Origin: Shewanella xiamenensis
Lineage (GTDB): Bacteria > Pseudomonadota > Gammaproteobacteria > Enterobacterales > Shewanellaceae
Direction of reading: 5' to 3'
NCBI RefSeq assembly: GCF_014647135.1
Contig: NZ_BMOP01000001.1
Location: 186,001 to 250,000 of the forward strand
DNA: 64,000 bases
Part shown: positions 51,006-61,149 of the stretch, piece after piece
How the letters are laid out: each line of letters begins with the position of its first letter
Position numbering within the stretch: the stretch's first letter is position 1
The notes under the pieces: generated by a model
What the model was told of the DNA's origin: nothing
What the model saw: the letters and a program-made list of their open reading frames with translations, nothing else
Database searches by the model: none
Program-made: the position numbers and the translations under genes

Positions 51006-53291
51006 TCAATTTAATACTCGGTAGTTTAGGTCGTTAGACTGTTCTATCGGTTTGCCGCTCATAGTGTAAGTTTCTGATAGTGTGATTCTACCTTGCTCAT
51101 CATATTGATTATGGATGCCGACCCAAAATTGCTCTTCTCCTTGGAAGTGTAGGTTACCCTCCTCAGCGATTTGACTGTTGGGATGATAGCGCTTCATGGC
51201 GTAGAGTTGGCTATCTGGGTCAAATTTTAAATGATAAGAGAGGATAGGAGCGGGTTGTTTTGCTTGCTGCCAGGTTGCGGTGTCTGCTCCAGTTGAAGTC
51301 ACTTCTGTAAGATTCAAGTGAGTTTCATCAGCACCTGCTTGAATTGTTGCAGTTTGTTCCTGTGTATCCTCTGCGTCATCAAAATAATGGCGGCTTTCAT
51401 TGAGCTTACCATCGTCGCTGAGCCACGCTTCACGATACAGTTGCCCTTGAGGCGTAAATCGTTGCCAATGGCCGACATCAAGGTAATCACCATCGATATA
51501 GGTGATAAAACCCGTTTCGATGAGTTTGCCTTGTTCAGAAAAGGATTTTGAGCTGTATCGTTCTCCTTCTAGGCGAGTCAACAACCAACGAATTGTCCCA
51601 TCTTGATAGTATTCTATCCGAGTATCAGGAGTGCCTTCTTGATAGTATTGCCTTTGATTATTCTCAAGATGATAGCCGCAGCGAGTATTTGAGTGGCTCT
51701 CAAAGGATTCAAGGATGCCCTGCTTGTTGTAGGCGCTACTTTGTTTGAGATAACCCTGTCCCTCTCGAACGACATATTCTGTAATAGTGCGGATGGTGCC
51801 ATCTTCATAAAACCAGCGTGCTGTGCCATCACGATTGCCTTGGGTATGGGGCAAATACATTTGAATTTGTTGGTTTTCATAGTATTCAATAAAGGGCGCA
51901 ATTGAGAGATTATGTCGATATTGACCTTCGGCAGATAGGACACCGCTTTCATAGTAACTGCGAAATAATCCTTCTCTTAAGCCCTTTTCAAGGTAGATTT
52001 CAAGGGCGAGTTGGCCATTTTCATGGTACCAAGTGGCAAGGCCCTGCTCATGGCCATTTTCAAAGGGAATGCACTGTTCTAACTGCCCATTGGGATACCA
52101 TTGTTCACTGTTGCCATGGGCGATACCGTTACTAAAATTGAGCTGTTTTGCAAGCACGCCATTGGGGTGCCATTCTTGTCGCAGGCCTTCATTTACCCCC
52201 TGTGAATTGAGTTGTACTTGCCACGCGAGTTGGCCATCTTCATAGTAAGTCTCAATGCGTTTGCCTACCTGATTGAAGTGGACCTCTTGCTTAAGATTGC
52301 CATTGGGATGATACCAAAGCTCGTTAACAGGCTGACCCATATCATGGGTTAATTCGGCTTGCAGCTTGCCATCCTCATAGTACATATACTCAATTCCGTG
52401 GATGTGATTTGCCACCATTGGGCGCGTCAGCCATAGATTGCCAGATTCATAATAGCGTTTTAACTGATTGATATAATTGCCTTCGCTATCCTTTTCTGCG
52501 GTTTCCCTTATCTGGCCATTACTATGGTAGTAGGTGAGCAACATACCATCGAGCTGGCGTTCTTCGACTTGATTGATTTTTCCTTCATGGTCGTACCAAG
52601 TTTGGCGGCCAAGTTGTTGGTCATTAACGAAATGCCCCTCAAATTGCAGTACACCTAAGGCATTGAGCTGGCGCGTTATCCCGTTGCGCTCACCAAAGTA
52701 ATTGCAATCTACCGCCTGAGTGATGTTAGGGGATAGGGTAATTATCCTCAGCAGCGAGCGCCCTTGCTCGGTATGAATTTGATGTAAAGTACGCTGCAAT
52801 TTCCCTGTGAGGCTGGAGAAATCTTGCATATCGCCTTGAACGGTATGGGCTGAGTCGATAATAAAATGGCAAGTCACTAAATCTTGTTGGTTATAGAGTT
52901 CAACTTGCCATAGTGTTTGCTGGGCATTATTGGGATGAGGGAGCAGACTACAGGTTTTATCTTTGCCTAGATAAAAATATTGCCCAGGGCCATTGACCTC
53001 AATGCTGTCAAACTGAGTATCGTGAAAAGTACAGGACTCATGTTTATGTTCCCAGCCAAGGAGTTCAATGGTTTGCGGGTTATCAAAATAATATCGATTT
53101 ATCGCTGCCTGAGTATCCACTCGATTGGCTTGCGCCGGAGTGGCCTGGATGGCAAGGCTAAAATAAGGCTTAAACGAGGAGGCTGCTTGAGTGGCTTGCG
53201 GCCGAGCTGCTTGAGATGGAATGTCTTGCTGGACGCCGCGTTTTTCTTTGGTATTAAACAACTTTGCTTTAAATGCGTTCAACAACGACAT
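51006..53291 (-). CDS. Large MORN-variant / YwqK-like repeat protein
   Basis: The 761-residue protein has no signal peptide or membrane helix. The first 230 residues are not repetitive. From about 230 to 560 it consists of some 14 or more copies of a 22-24-residue unit of the form xxYYEDGQLxxEVxFxNGxxxG, for example TYYEDGQLAWQVQLN, EWHPNGVLAKQLNFSNG, QWYPNGQLEQCIPFENG and TWYHENGQLALEIYLEKG. A few more follow towards the C-terminus. This is the MORN_2 / YwqK-type repeat. Families with it include antitoxin-like YwqK proteins, but no toxin gene is visible beside it. It is monocistronic, and its role is unknown. Confidence 0.82.
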   Translation of the reverse strand: MSLLNAFKAKLFNTKEKRGVQQDIPSQAARPQATQAASSFKPYFSLAIQATPAQANRVDTQAAINRYYFDNPQTIELLGWEHKHESCTFHDTQFDSIEVNGPGQYFYLGKDKTCSLLPHPNNAQQTLWQVELYNQQDLVTCHFIIDSAHTVQGDMQDFSSLTGKLQRTLHQIHTEQGRSLLRIITLSPNITQAVDCNYFGERNGITRQLNALGVLQFEGHFVNDQQLGRQTWYDHEGKINQVEERQLDGMLLTYYHSNGQIRETAEKDSEGNYINQLKRYYESGNLWLTRPMVANHIHGIEYMYYEDGKLQAELTHDMGQPVNELWYHPNGNLKQEVHFNQVGKRIETYYEDGQLAWQVQLNSQGVNEGLRQEWHPNGVLAKQLNFSNGIAHGNSEQWYPNGQLEQCIPFENGHEQGLATWYHENGQLALEIYLEKGLREGLFRSYYESGVLSAEGQYRHNLSIAPFIEYYENQQIQMYLPHTQGNRDGTARWFYEDGTIRTITEYVVREGQGYLKQSSAYNKQGILESFESHSNTRCGYHLENNQRQYYQEGTPDTRIEYYQDGTIRWLLTRLEGERYSSKSFSEQGKLIETGFITYIDGDYLDVGHWQRFTPQGQLYREAWLSDDGKLNESRHYFDDAEDTQEQTATIQAGADETHLNLTEVTSTGADTATWQQAKQPAPILSYHLKFDPDSQLYAMKRYHPNSQIAEEGNLHFQGEEQFWVGIHNQYDEQGRITLSETYTMSGKPIEQSNDLNYRVLN

Positions 53292-53425
53292 AGGTCAACA
53301 TCTCCAAATCCATATGATACAACTGACTTATCTGGTAAATTTCTTAAGTCGAATAGGCCTATGATAACGGGTTATACTTTGGTTTCTCAATAGATTATCT
53401 TGCCCTTAAGTCGAGATCTGGATTC

Positions 53426-53755
53426 ATGATGCTACAAAATTTTTATCAGTCACTCCCAAGTGATCTTTCACAAGAAGTGTTTGAAACCCTTGCCGGAAAT
53501 GGCAATGTGATGATTGAGCGCATTATCTCCAAAGGCCATTCAACCCCTGAGGGTGATTGGTACGATCAAACACAATATGAATGGGTGATGTTGCTCAAAG
53601 GAGAGGCACAACTCGAATTTGAGCAAGGTAGATTGTTAACACTTAAACCAGGAGATTATCTCACCATCGCGCCCCATGAAAAACACCGCGTCGCTTCGAC
53701 TGGTTTAGGGGGCGAAACCCTATGGCTAGCGGTATTTTATGATGCCTTGGTATGA
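53426..53755 (+). CDS. Small cupin-domain protein
   Basis: The 109-residue protein is a single cupin barrel: YEWVMLLKGEAQLEFEQGRLLTLKPGDYLTIAPHEKHRVAST contains the two cupin motifs, with Glu and His in metal-ligand-like places. The first motif lacks the usual His pair, so metal binding may be partial. Function is unknown. The start could be either of the first two Met codons. Confidence 0.85.
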   Translation: MMLQNFYQSLPSDLSQEVFETLAGNGNVMIERIISKGHSTPEGDWYDQTQYEWVMLLKGEAQLEFEQGRLLTLKPGDYLTIAPHEKHRVASTGLGGETLWLAVFYDALV

Positions 53756-53799
53756 GTCATGTTTTCTGTAGAGCGATAGCGCTGCTTAATTAATTGGGT

Positions 53800-54990
53800 T
53801 TAGATTAATACTTGATTCAACACTCGTTGCCAGTTGCCGCCCATAAAGCTGTCGCGGTCGGTCGATTTAAATCGGGCCTTGGCTAGGGCATCATCAATCC
53901 GACTCATGCGTTCGATATGGTTTAACTCAGGGATCACTACATGCCTTGGCTCGGCATCAAAGCCTAATACTTTTTTGGCCCTTAGGCTGTACCACCAATC
54001 CTGATATTCCTTAATGCCTTGGGCATTATCGTTATTCAGGGCTAACAGATTTTCTTGGCCTCTGAGCGGAAAATCGTTGGCGATGGCCACACAATCAACT
54101 CCACCGACCCGGGCCACATATTCTAATTGGCGGATATAGTCATTGATCGTTGGGACGGCCTTATTGGTGAGCCAAAAGCTCATCATAAAGACACCAAAAA
54201 CACCGCCTGAATTAGCAATAGCACGGATCACTTCATCTGGGCTACAACGGGCATGTTTAACGAGCCCGCGCGCCGCGCCATGGCTTTGAACGATTGGCGC
54301 GCGGCTCAGTTTAGCCACATCTAACGCGGTCTGGGCGCTTGAGTGGCTGACATCGATTAATATATTGGCTTGGTTGAGTTTTGCGATAAGCGCTCGCCCA
54401 TGATTCGTCAGCGGTTTATTGAGTCCGCCATTGGCATCGTTATCTAGCGCTCCGCCCGCAAAGGTATTGCCATAATGGTGAGTGAGTTGCAGTGCGCGTA
54501 GGCCTTGGCGATGAAACTCATCGACACGGGCCCATTGGTTGGCATCACTATCATCTTCAACACAGTCCGCACCTTGGATTTGAAAGAAAACTGCCGTGCG
54601 ATTGCTCTCCCTCGCAAGCTGGATATCGCGTCCTGTTAAGCCTTGTAAGAGGATATCGGGATGCTCGCTCACCCGTTTTGCTGCTTGCTGGATGCTGTCC
54701 AGGCAGGCTTTATAGGTTCGCTTGTAGTTTAAGGTGCCGTCGGCTTGTTCAATGGTTTCAATGGCGGAGATATCACACAGAAAGGCATCGAGGCCTGAGG
54801 CGCGAACATCGGCTAAATCATCGGGCAAAAAGGATAAACCATCGATATATAAGCGCCGTGCACGTGGCGGGAGGGGCGCGGCAAGACTAGAGAAACTGGC
54901 AAAAGGGCTTAATGCACTGGCGGCGCTCAATCCAGTAACTGCACTGAGGCCTTTGAGCAGAGTTCGGCGACGGTGATTGATAGCCTTCAT
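53800..54990 (-). CDS. Tat-exported M19 (membrane dipeptidase) family protein lacking several metal ligands
   Basis: The 396-residue protein has a twin-arginine signal (HRRRTLLKGLSAVTGLSAASAL, residues 6-27), so it is probably exported folded. The body follows the M19 dipeptidase barrel: ALQLTHHYGNTFAGG, ILIDVSHSSAQTALDV, PIVQSHGAARGLVKHARCSPDEVIRAIANSGGVFGV, and IANDFPL. The usual first metal motif DGHND is DGLSF here, and the bridging Glu region reads QIQGADC. Three of five zinc ligands therefore appear to be lost, while the two later His remain. It may be catalytically altered or inactive. It is monocistronic beside csdE. Confidence 0.85.
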   Translation of the reverse strand: MKAINHRRRTLLKGLSAVTGLSAASALSPFASFSSLAAPLPPRARRLYIDGLSFLPDDLADVRASGLDAFLCDISAIETIEQADGTLNYKRTYKACLDSIQQAAKRVSEHPDILLQGLTGRDIQLARESNRTAVFFQIQGADCVEDDSDANQWARVDEFHRQGLRALQLTHHYGNTFAGGALDNDANGGLNKPLTNHGRALIAKLNQANILIDVSHSSAQTALDVAKLSRAPIVQSHGAARGLVKHARCSPDEVIRAIANSGGVFGVFMMSFWLTNKAVPTINDYIRQLEYVARVGGVDCVAIANDFPLRGQENLLALNNDNAQGIKEYQDWWYSLRAKKVLGFDAEPRHVVIPELNHIERMSRIDDALAKARFKSTDRDSFMGGNWQRVLNQVLI

Positions 54991-55100
54991 GGACGTGCAC
55001 TCTCCTTTAGATTAAGCTCATTTGTACTTCTTTATACCCTGTTAAAGCATAGAAGTCTTTGATTAAATCCCTCTTTTGTCGATTTAACCCGCAGATTGAT

Positions 55101-55544
55101 TTAGGGTTTTACCGCATCAATCATTGCCTTAGCTAAGGCATGTAAGCCGTTGGTTCGCGAGGGACTTAATTGGCCCTCTAGCCCTAATTGTTTGAAATAG
55201 GCGGAAGGGTCGAAGGCGAGTATCTCGTCGCTCTGTTTGCCGTGACAGGCACTCAACAGTAAACCGATTAACCCCTTCACTATGCGCGCATCACTATCGG
55301 CCAGAAAATAATGCTTACCGTCTTGCTCTAGATGGTACAGCCAGGCATCACTCTCGCAGCCCTTCACTTGAGCAGACTCAAGGCGAAATTCATCCGCTAA
55401 AGTGGGTAAGGTTTTACCTAGTAACATGATTTGGCGATATCTTTCCTGCCAGTTTGGTGCCTGCTCAAACCGTGCTAGTAATGTCGCTGCATCCTCAACC
55501 TGATAATCAAACTCGGTAGCAGTAGGCATGATTGGCAATGTCAT
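55101..55544 (-). CDS. csdE: SufE/CsdE-family sulfur acceptor
   Basis: The 147-residue protein has the SufE fold with the acceptor Cys in AQVKGCESDAWL (about residue 63). Its partner-docking tail LSPSRTNGLHALAKAM resembles E. coli CsdE (LSASRSQGLNALSEAI). It takes persulfide sulfur from the cysteine desulfurase encoded 51 bases upstream on the same strand, matching the csdA-csdE pair of E. coli. Confidence 0.9.
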   Translation of the reverse strand: MTLPIMPTATEFDYQVEDAATLLARFEQAPNWQERYRQIMLLGKTLPTLADEFRLESAQVKGCESDAWLYHLEQDGKHYFLADSDARIVKGLIGLLLSACHGKQSDEILAFDPSAYFKQLGLEGQLSPSRTNGLHALAKAMIDAVKP

Positions 55545-55595
55545 GGGGAACTATCCTCTTTTTATCTGTTTTGCTGATGGCTTTAAGGATAAACC

Positions 55596-56966
55596 TTAGA
55601 GTAGCAATTCTTTAACTGAGGCCAAGGCGGCAATAAAGCGGTCGATATCGGTTTTATTGGTGTAGATACCAATTGAGGCGCGGCAACAGCCTTTAAGGTT
55701 AAGGGTTTGCATTAAGGGCATGGCGCAGTGATGGCCGCAGCGAACTGCAACGCCTTGTTGATCTAATAAAATGCCCACATCCTGATGATGTTCATCGGCA
55801 AGGTTAAAAGCGACGGTGCCAATATTATCGCGATGCGCGCCATACAGATGCACATCGCCAAGGGCGCGCAGTTGGTTTTGCAAATACTGAAGCAGTTCAG
55901 CTTCATGGGCTTTAACCTCTGACGTGAGGTGTTGTTGCAAAAAGCGGATAGCGGCGCCAAGGCCAATCACTGCACTGATCGGCGGTGTGCCAGCCTCTAA
56001 GCGATTAGGCAAGCTGCCAAATTCGGTGCCATCAAAACTAACGCGTTTGATCATTTCGCCGCCCGTAAGCAGCGGTGTAAGGGTATCGAGTATCTCGAAA
56101 CGGCCATAAAGCACGCCAATGCCCGTCGGGCCGTACATCTTGTGGCCTGAAAACACATAAAAATCACAATCGATGGCGGCCATATCAACGCTTAAATGTG
56201 CCACGGCCTGCGCGCCATCGACTAAGGTGAGTGCCCCTTGGGCTTTTGCTTGGCGAACTAACTCCACCACCGGATTTACCGTACCTAAGGCGTTGGATAC
56301 ATGGCACAGGGCGACAACCTTGGGTTTCAGTTCCAGCAAGGCTTGGTAGGCATTTAGATCAAGTCGGCAATCTTGAGTCAGCGGAATAGGTTTAATGATA
56401 GCGCCAGTGCGTTTGGCCAATTCTTGCCACGGAACAATGTTGGCGTGGTGGGCGGCGCTGTCGATCAAAATCAGATCGCCTGATTTAAGTTGTGGCGTTA
56501 AGCCAAACGCGACTAAGTTGATGGACTCAGTAGTGCCGTGGGTGAAAATGATTTCTTCACGGCGCTTGGCATTGATAAATACCTGCAATTGATCGCGCAC
56601 CTTCTCGTAACTTGAGGTGGCGCGCGACGATAACTGGTACGCTGCGCGGTGCACATTGGCATTGTCGTATTGGTAATACTGTGCCATTGCCTCTAACACA
56701 CACTGCGGCTTTTGGCTGGTGGCCGCGGTATCGAGATAACACAGGGGATAATCGCCCAACATTTGCGAGAGGGTGGAAAATTGCGCGCGGATTTGGCTAT
56801 TGAGATCAAACGCCTGCGTTAGTAATGTGCTTGTTTCAGGCACAACCTTCTCCGATACAAAATGGTCTGATGCAATGCTTTCTGGTGCAGTGCTCTGTGA
56901 GCCAATATCCTGCTGCGCAAGCTCTGCGTTGGGTAATGTGGTGTTGGTTGGGGCTGTGTGTGTCAT
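55596..56966 (-). CDS. csdA: Cysteine desulfurase, CsdA/SufS type, with N-terminal extension
   Basis: This PLP enzyme removes sulfur from cysteine. The 456 residues exceed the usual 400 because of about 52 low-complexity residues at the N-terminus (NTTLPNAELAQQDIGSQSTAP...), after which the family sequence begins (IRAQFSTLSQMLGDYPLCYLDTAATSQKP). The PLP Lys is in FSGHKMYGPTGIG, and the active Cys loop is VAVRCGHHCAMPLM. Other landmarks are THGTTESINLVA and VDGAQAVAHL. No later start gives a better N-terminus without cutting family sequence. It is co-directional with csdE. Confidence 0.93.
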   Translation of the reverse strand: MTHTAPTNTTLPNAELAQQDIGSQSTAPESIASDHFVSEKVVPETSTLLTQAFDLNSQIRAQFSTLSQMLGDYPLCYLDTAATSQKPQCVLEAMAQYYQYDNANVHRAAYQLSSRATSSYEKVRDQLQVFINAKRREEIIFTHGTTESINLVAFGLTPQLKSGDLILIDSAAHHANIVPWQELAKRTGAIIKPIPLTQDCRLDLNAYQALLELKPKVVALCHVSNALGTVNPVVELVRQAKAQGALTLVDGAQAVAHLSVDMAAIDCDFYVFSGHKMYGPTGIGVLYGRFEILDTLTPLLTGGEMIKRVSFDGTEFGSLPNRLEAGTPPISAVIGLGAAIRFLQQHLTSEVKAHEAELLQYLQNQLRALGDVHLYGAHRDNIGTVAFNLADEHHQDVGILLDQQGVAVRCGHHCAMPLMQTLNLKGCCRASIGIYTNKTDIDRFIAALASVKELLL

Positions 56967-57280
56967 CTACGGTCTTAACGCAATAAAAAAGGCTGTTGGA
57001 TCTTCTGTTATCTCTCAGGTGAATGCAAGTTTTCGTCGGATCTGCATTCCCGTTATCGCAATATCCAGCAAGCGTTTACGCCATTTCATATAAACACCAT
57101 TCCATATAAACACCATTCCATATAAACACCATCACCTGTTTTGCTTTATATGTCGGACAAGGGTTGGGGGTAGGGATTAAATTTTTTGTTTAACCCAAGC
57201 GTGCTCATTGCAACAAAGCTCAAAACTCCATCTATGCTATATAAAGACAAATAAGACATTGGCAGTTGGAGTGCATCCTT
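56967..57280. other. Divergent gap, csdA / chemoreceptor
   Basis: This region of about 314 bases has no gene. It holds a short tandem repeat (57087-57134) and the promoters for csdA and the chemoreceptor, which I cannot place precisely. Confidence 0.5.
57087..57134. repeat. 16-bp tandem repeat, about three copies
   Basis: The unit CATATAAACACCATTC occurs at 57087, 57103 and 57119; the last copy ends ATCA instead of ATTC. There are no spacers, so it is not a CRISPR array. Confidence 0.85.
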
Positions 57281-58981
57281 ATGCTTGGCTTCTTAAGAGA
57301 TTTACAGATCAGATATAAAATGGGCAGTTTAATCGGCATTATGCTGCTACTGATTCTGTTATTAGCAGGATTTAGCTTGCTTAAAATGAAGCGGGTTGCT
57401 GATGAAGTTCAAACAATTGCATTAGAAAACATACCATTAGTGAAATTATCGAATGAAGTTACTATCTTGCAGCTTGAGAGTTCGATTAGCCTTGAGAAGG
57501 CTTTCAGAGCCTCTGAGATACCCGTTTCAGCGCAGGAGCGATTAATTGACGGCTTTATTGGTGAAGTGATTCAACATAAAGAGCGGATTAATAATGAGTT
57601 GATGTCCACCCAAACCATGCTCAATGAGGCGCTAGCATATCCCCAATCTTCAGAGTTACGAGATAAAACACAACAGTTAACTCAAGAAATTACCAATATT
57701 ATTCGAGTTTATCGAGATTACGATCTAAAGCTTGCCACCGTGGTCGCCGCAATCCAGCAACGCACTAATCCTGCGGCATTGGTGCAACAGGTGAATGAAC
57801 TTGAACAAACCCAAGGTGAATTTAATACCCAGCTAAGCCAGTTTGCGTTGCGTTTAGAGCAAATGACACAAACAGCAGTCACTGTTACCGAGAACGAAGA
57901 GCAAGACGCCATTTACGGCTTGATAGTTATTTCTTCTATCGCTTTGATTTTAGGTTTAGTTATCGGAATCGCCTTTAGTCAGTACATAGTACGTTCGATT
58001 ATGCGCCTGCGTAATGCAGCAGCCATGATGGAGTCGGGAAACTTTAGCCGAGAATTAACAGTAGAATCGAAAGATGAACTGGGCGAGCTGACTATTAGTA
58101 TGAATCAAATGGCCCTAACCCTCAGTAAAACCGTTGGGCAAGTGATTGGTCGCAGTGAAGAAATCGCATCTATGGTTACAGAGCTTAATGCTGTAGCTGA
58201 AAATAACCGTAAAGCGATACTTAGTCAGCAGGAAGATACAGATCAAGTTGCCACCTCCATGACCCAAATGGCGGCGACAATTACTGAAGTTGCTAGCAGC
58301 GCCGAGAGTGCATCCTACTCCTCTGGACAAGCGGAAAGCCGAGTGAAAGAAAGCTGTGCCGTTGTTGACGCGAGTGAGAAAATTACTCAGCAATTAGTGG
58401 TTAGCGCCCAGCAGTCCAGTCAGCTTATTCAACAGTTACAGGCCAGTACAGGTAAAATTTTAAATTTTGTGTCTGTAGTTGATGCGATTGCAGGCCAGAC
58501 CAATTTGTTAGCCTTAAATGCCTCGATTGAGGCGGCAAGAGCGGGTGAGCAAGGTCGAGGGTTTGCCGTGGTTGCCGATGAGGTTCGTGCATTGGCAACT
58601 CGTAGCCAAACGGCTACACAGGAAATCAGTGAACTTATTCAAACTTTAGTGCTTGATGCGAAATCAGCTGTGGATTCATTTGGTAAAAATGAATTACAAA
58701 TCAAAGACTCATCTCTATTAGTCAATCAAATCAAACAAAACTTGTTTGAGATTTCGGATGCCTTAACCCAGTTATCGCAGGCTAATGCGCAAGTGGCTAC
58801 CGCGAGTGAGGAGCAAGCTGTCACGGCTGAGGATATCAGTGAACGGATCAATACCATACGGGATTCAGGTGAGTCGGTGCTTAGCAGCGCTTTTGAAACG
58901 GCTAAAGCCAGTGAGTCACTCTCCCAACAGGCAAATTCATTACGTGAAGCGATGCTGCAATTTAAGGTGCGCACAGTCTAG
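57281..58981 (+). CDS. Methyl-accepting chemotaxis protein, 4HB-like sensor
   Basis: ATG 57281 has GGAG about ten bases upstream; an in-frame TTG at 57266 overlaps that site. The 566-residue receptor has one membrane helix at about 15-34 and a helical periplasmic domain rich in Gln and Glu. A second helix lies at about 212-234, then a HAMP domain and a signalling coiled coil with tip [36 protein letters not shown] (about 403-440). There is no C-terminal CheR-tethering pentapeptide. The ligand is unknown. It is monocistronic with a terminator behind. Confidence 0.93.
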   Translation: MLGFLRDLQIRYKMGSLIGIMLLLILLLAGFSLLKMKRVADEVQTIALENIPLVKLSNEVTILQLESSISLEKAFRASEIPVSAQERLIDGFIGEVIQHKERINNELMSTQTMLNEALAYPQSSELRDKTQQLTQEITNIIRVYRDYDLKLATVVAAIQQRTNPAALVQQVNELEQTQGEFNTQLSQFALRLEQMTQTAVTVTENEEQDAIYGLIVISSIALILGLVIGIAFSQYIVRSIMRLRNAAAMMESGNFSRELTVESKDELGELTISMNQMALTLSKTVGQVIGRSEEIASMVTELNAVAENNRKAILSQQEDTDQVATSMTQMAATITEVASSAESASYSSGQAESRVKESCAVVDASEKITQQLVVSAQQSSQLIQQLQASTGKILNFVSVVDAIAGQTNLLALNASIEAARAGEQGRGFAVVADEVRALATRSQTATQEISELIQTLVLDAKSAVDSFGKNELQIKDSSLLVNQIKQNLFEISDALTQLSQANAQVATASEEQAVTAEDISERINTIRDSGESVLSSAFETAKASESLSQQANSLREAMLQFKVRTV

Positions 58982-59020
58982 GGATTTAGCACTATCGCTA
59001 TCAATTTGTTTAGTAAAATA

Positions 59021-59053
59021 AAAATGCCCAACGCTTAGGCTCTGGGCATTTTT
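59021..59053. terminator. Terminator after chemoreceptor gene
   Basis: AAAATGCCCA pairs with TGGGCATTTTT across a 12-base loop. The T tract is good in the plus direction. Confidence 0.75.
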
Positions 59054-59125
59054 ATTGTGCATTTTTGGATAACTGGCTGAAGCTTAACGGCGATTATTAG
59101 TTAACGCGACTATGACTTAACGCGA

Positions 59126-60742
59126 TTAAGGCTTAACACGATTCGGGCGGTTATCTGCGCGATGTGAGTGCTGTTTCGGCTCATTCGAAGCCGGTTTTGT
59201 ACTGTGTGGATGGCGGCCTTTGGGTTGCTCTTGGCGGCGTCCATCATTGTTTGATTTGTCGCTTCGTTCTGCATGGCTACGTTGCTGTGCACCTGAATGC
59301 GGTTTCGCTTTTGCATTGTTCCCCGCCGTTGCACTGTTAGTTGTGCCGCCATCGCGCTGAGGATGCTTACTCTTTGGTTTTGGCGAGCGTGCAACTGCTG
59401 CTTCGGTATTATGATGTTCATTGCTGTTGCGTGATGGCATGCTGTGCTTATCGTGGCTGCCATCTCGAACGCTTGATGTTTGAGACGCATCACGGCCAGA
59501 ACCAGATCGTGGGGCAGGTTTTCCTGCACTGCGGTGTTTACGCTGGCTTGCCACGGCTTTTACTTTATGATTTTTACCTTGGGGAGTGAGCGTTGTTTCG
59601 GGCAGCGCATGCACTGGGCCAAAACCTGCAACTTCTTGGCGCTCGAGCACGCGGTTAATTAATCGCTCAATATCTTTAAGCAGTTTAATTTCTTCGCTGC
59701 TGACTAATGAAACGGCTTGGCCTGTGGCGCCAGCACGGCCGGTACGGCCAATGCGATGCACATAATCTTCAGGCACGTTAGGTAAATCAAAGTTAACAAC
59801 TTGCGGTAACTGATCGATATCTAAACCGCGGGCGGCAATATCGGTCGCAACCAATACGCGAACTTCACCGCTCTTAAAGTCGGCGAGGGCCTTAGTGCGC
59901 GCACCTTGGCTTTTATTACCGTGGATCGCGGCAGCGCTAATGTCGGCTTGGATAAGGCTCTTCGCGAGTCGGTTTGCGCCATGTTTAGTACGCGAAAACA
60001 CTAACACTTGCTGCCAGTTTTCCTGTTTGATGAGTTGGATCAGCAGGGCTGATTTTTGCGTTTTATCAACGGGGCAAATCCATTGCTTAACCGTCGTTGC
60101 GGCGGCATTGCGCGGCGTGACGGAAATCTCAACCGGATGATTGACTAACCCTTTTGCAAGCTCACGGATCTCATCGGAGAAGGTGGCTGAAAACATCAGG
60201 TTTTGTCGCTTATCGGGTAAGAGTGCAAGGATTTTTTTGATATCACGGATAAAGCCCATATCCAACATACGATCCGCTTCGTCGAGCACTAAGATCTCAA
60301 GTTGATTAAACTTCACTGCATTTTGTTGCACAAGATCTAATAGTCGCCCTGGTGTGGCAACTAACACATCAACACCATGACGTAATTTATTGATTTGCGG
60401 GTTGATAGGCACGCCACCAAAGACCACGGCTGAACGCAGTGGTAGATATTTACCATAGGTTTCAACACTTTCACCAACTTGTGCCGCCAGTTCCCTCGTA
60501 GGCGTTAAGACTAAGGCGCGAGTTTGTCCTGACTTGGCTTTTTGGCCTTTAGCGAGTAATTCCAGTAATGGCAGCGTAAAACCTGCGGTTTTTCCTGTTC
60601 CCGTTTGGGCCGCAGCCATGACGTCTTTGCCCGTTAGTACAGCTGGAATTGCTTGCACTTGGATGGGAGATGGCGTGTCATAGCCCTGTTCGGATACGGC
60701 TTTTTGGAGTGGTGCGGATAAACCTAAGGCGGAAAAACTCAT
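59126..60742 (-). CDS. rhlE: DEAD-box ATP-dependent RNA helicase, RhlE type
   Basis: The 538-residue protein has a complete helicase core (about residues 1-375): Q motif [14 protein letters not shown], motif [10 protein letters not shown], Ia [28 protein letters not shown], then [24 protein letters not shown] and [12 protein letters not shown]. The rest, about 160 residues, is a low-complexity basic tail rich in Ser, His, Lys, Arg and Gln, probably an RNA-binding anchor. RhlE helicases act in ribosome assembly and RNA turnover. A gap of about 400 bases upstream could hold a long leader. Confidence 0.94.
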   Translation of the reverse strand: MSFSALGLSAPLQKAVSEQGYDTPSPIQVQAIPAVLTGKDVMAAAQTGTGKTAGFTLPLLELLAKGQKAKSGQTRALVLTPTRELAAQVGESVETYGKYLPLRSAVVFGGVPINPQINKLRHGVDVLVATPGRLLDLVQQNAVKFNQLEILVLDEADRMLDMGFIRDIKKILALLPDKRQNLMFSATFSDEIRELAKGLVNHPVEISVTPRNAAATTVKQWICPVDKTQKSALLIQLIKQENWQQVLVFSRTKHGANRLAKSLIQADISAAAIHGNKSQGARTKALADFKSGEVRVLVATDIAARGLDIDQLPQVVNFDLPNVPEDYVHRIGRTGRAGATGQAVSLVSSEEIKLLKDIERLINRVLERQEVAGFGPVHALPETTLTPQGKNHKVKAVASQRKHRSAGKPAPRSGSGRDASQTSSVRDGSHDKHSMPSRNSNEHHNTEAAVARSPKPKSKHPQRDGGTTNSATAGNNAKAKPHSGAQQRSHAERSDKSNNDGRRQEQPKGRHPHSTKPASNEPKQHSHRADNRPNRVKP

Positions 60743-61149
60743 TAATGGATCTCTTGTGGCAACATCGCATCGTTGCTTTGGTATAGCCTGAACGGCGGGC
60801 GTGCAGCTTACATTAACAGGGGCTTCAGTGCTACGACTGAAAGCATTTTGTTGTATAAAGGCATAAAAATCCTATTTCATTAGTGGCTAATTTATCGACC
60901 TATCAGTATCTTGTTCAGTATTTAGCGAAAGATCACGTTTATGTTAATTTGATTGCTTATAAGTAGTTCAACTTGAGGTAAAATTAACAAGATTCCTCAA
61001 TAGGTTGCCAAAGTGTTGGCCAGACATATTCATAAACGGGATATGTAAAGATTCACGGGATGTTTTTCCGTTTGCAGGTTGAATTCTGCACCATTGCATT
61101 CTTAAGATAGTTCTGCTCAGGAATATTAACGCCTCATGGCGGGTGGATT
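60743..61149. other. Divergent gap, rhlE / DUF3626 gene
   Basis: About 407 bases with no gene seen. TTGAGG (60973-60978) and CCTCAA (60995-61000) form a loose inverted repeat. The rest is AT-rich leader or promoter sequence with nothing I can assign. Confidence 0.4.

Noticed and set aside
51006-53291. Toxin-antitoxin system around the YwqK-like protein
   Set aside because: The neighbours are a PH-domain protein and a cupin on the other strand; no toxin-like gene is adjacent.
54492-54890. 132-codon open frame on the plus strand
   Set aside because: It is antisense to the M19 gene, a shadow of its codon use.
57087-57134. Possible CRISPR array
   Set aside because: The 16-bp units are directly adjacent without spacers, and no cas genes are present.
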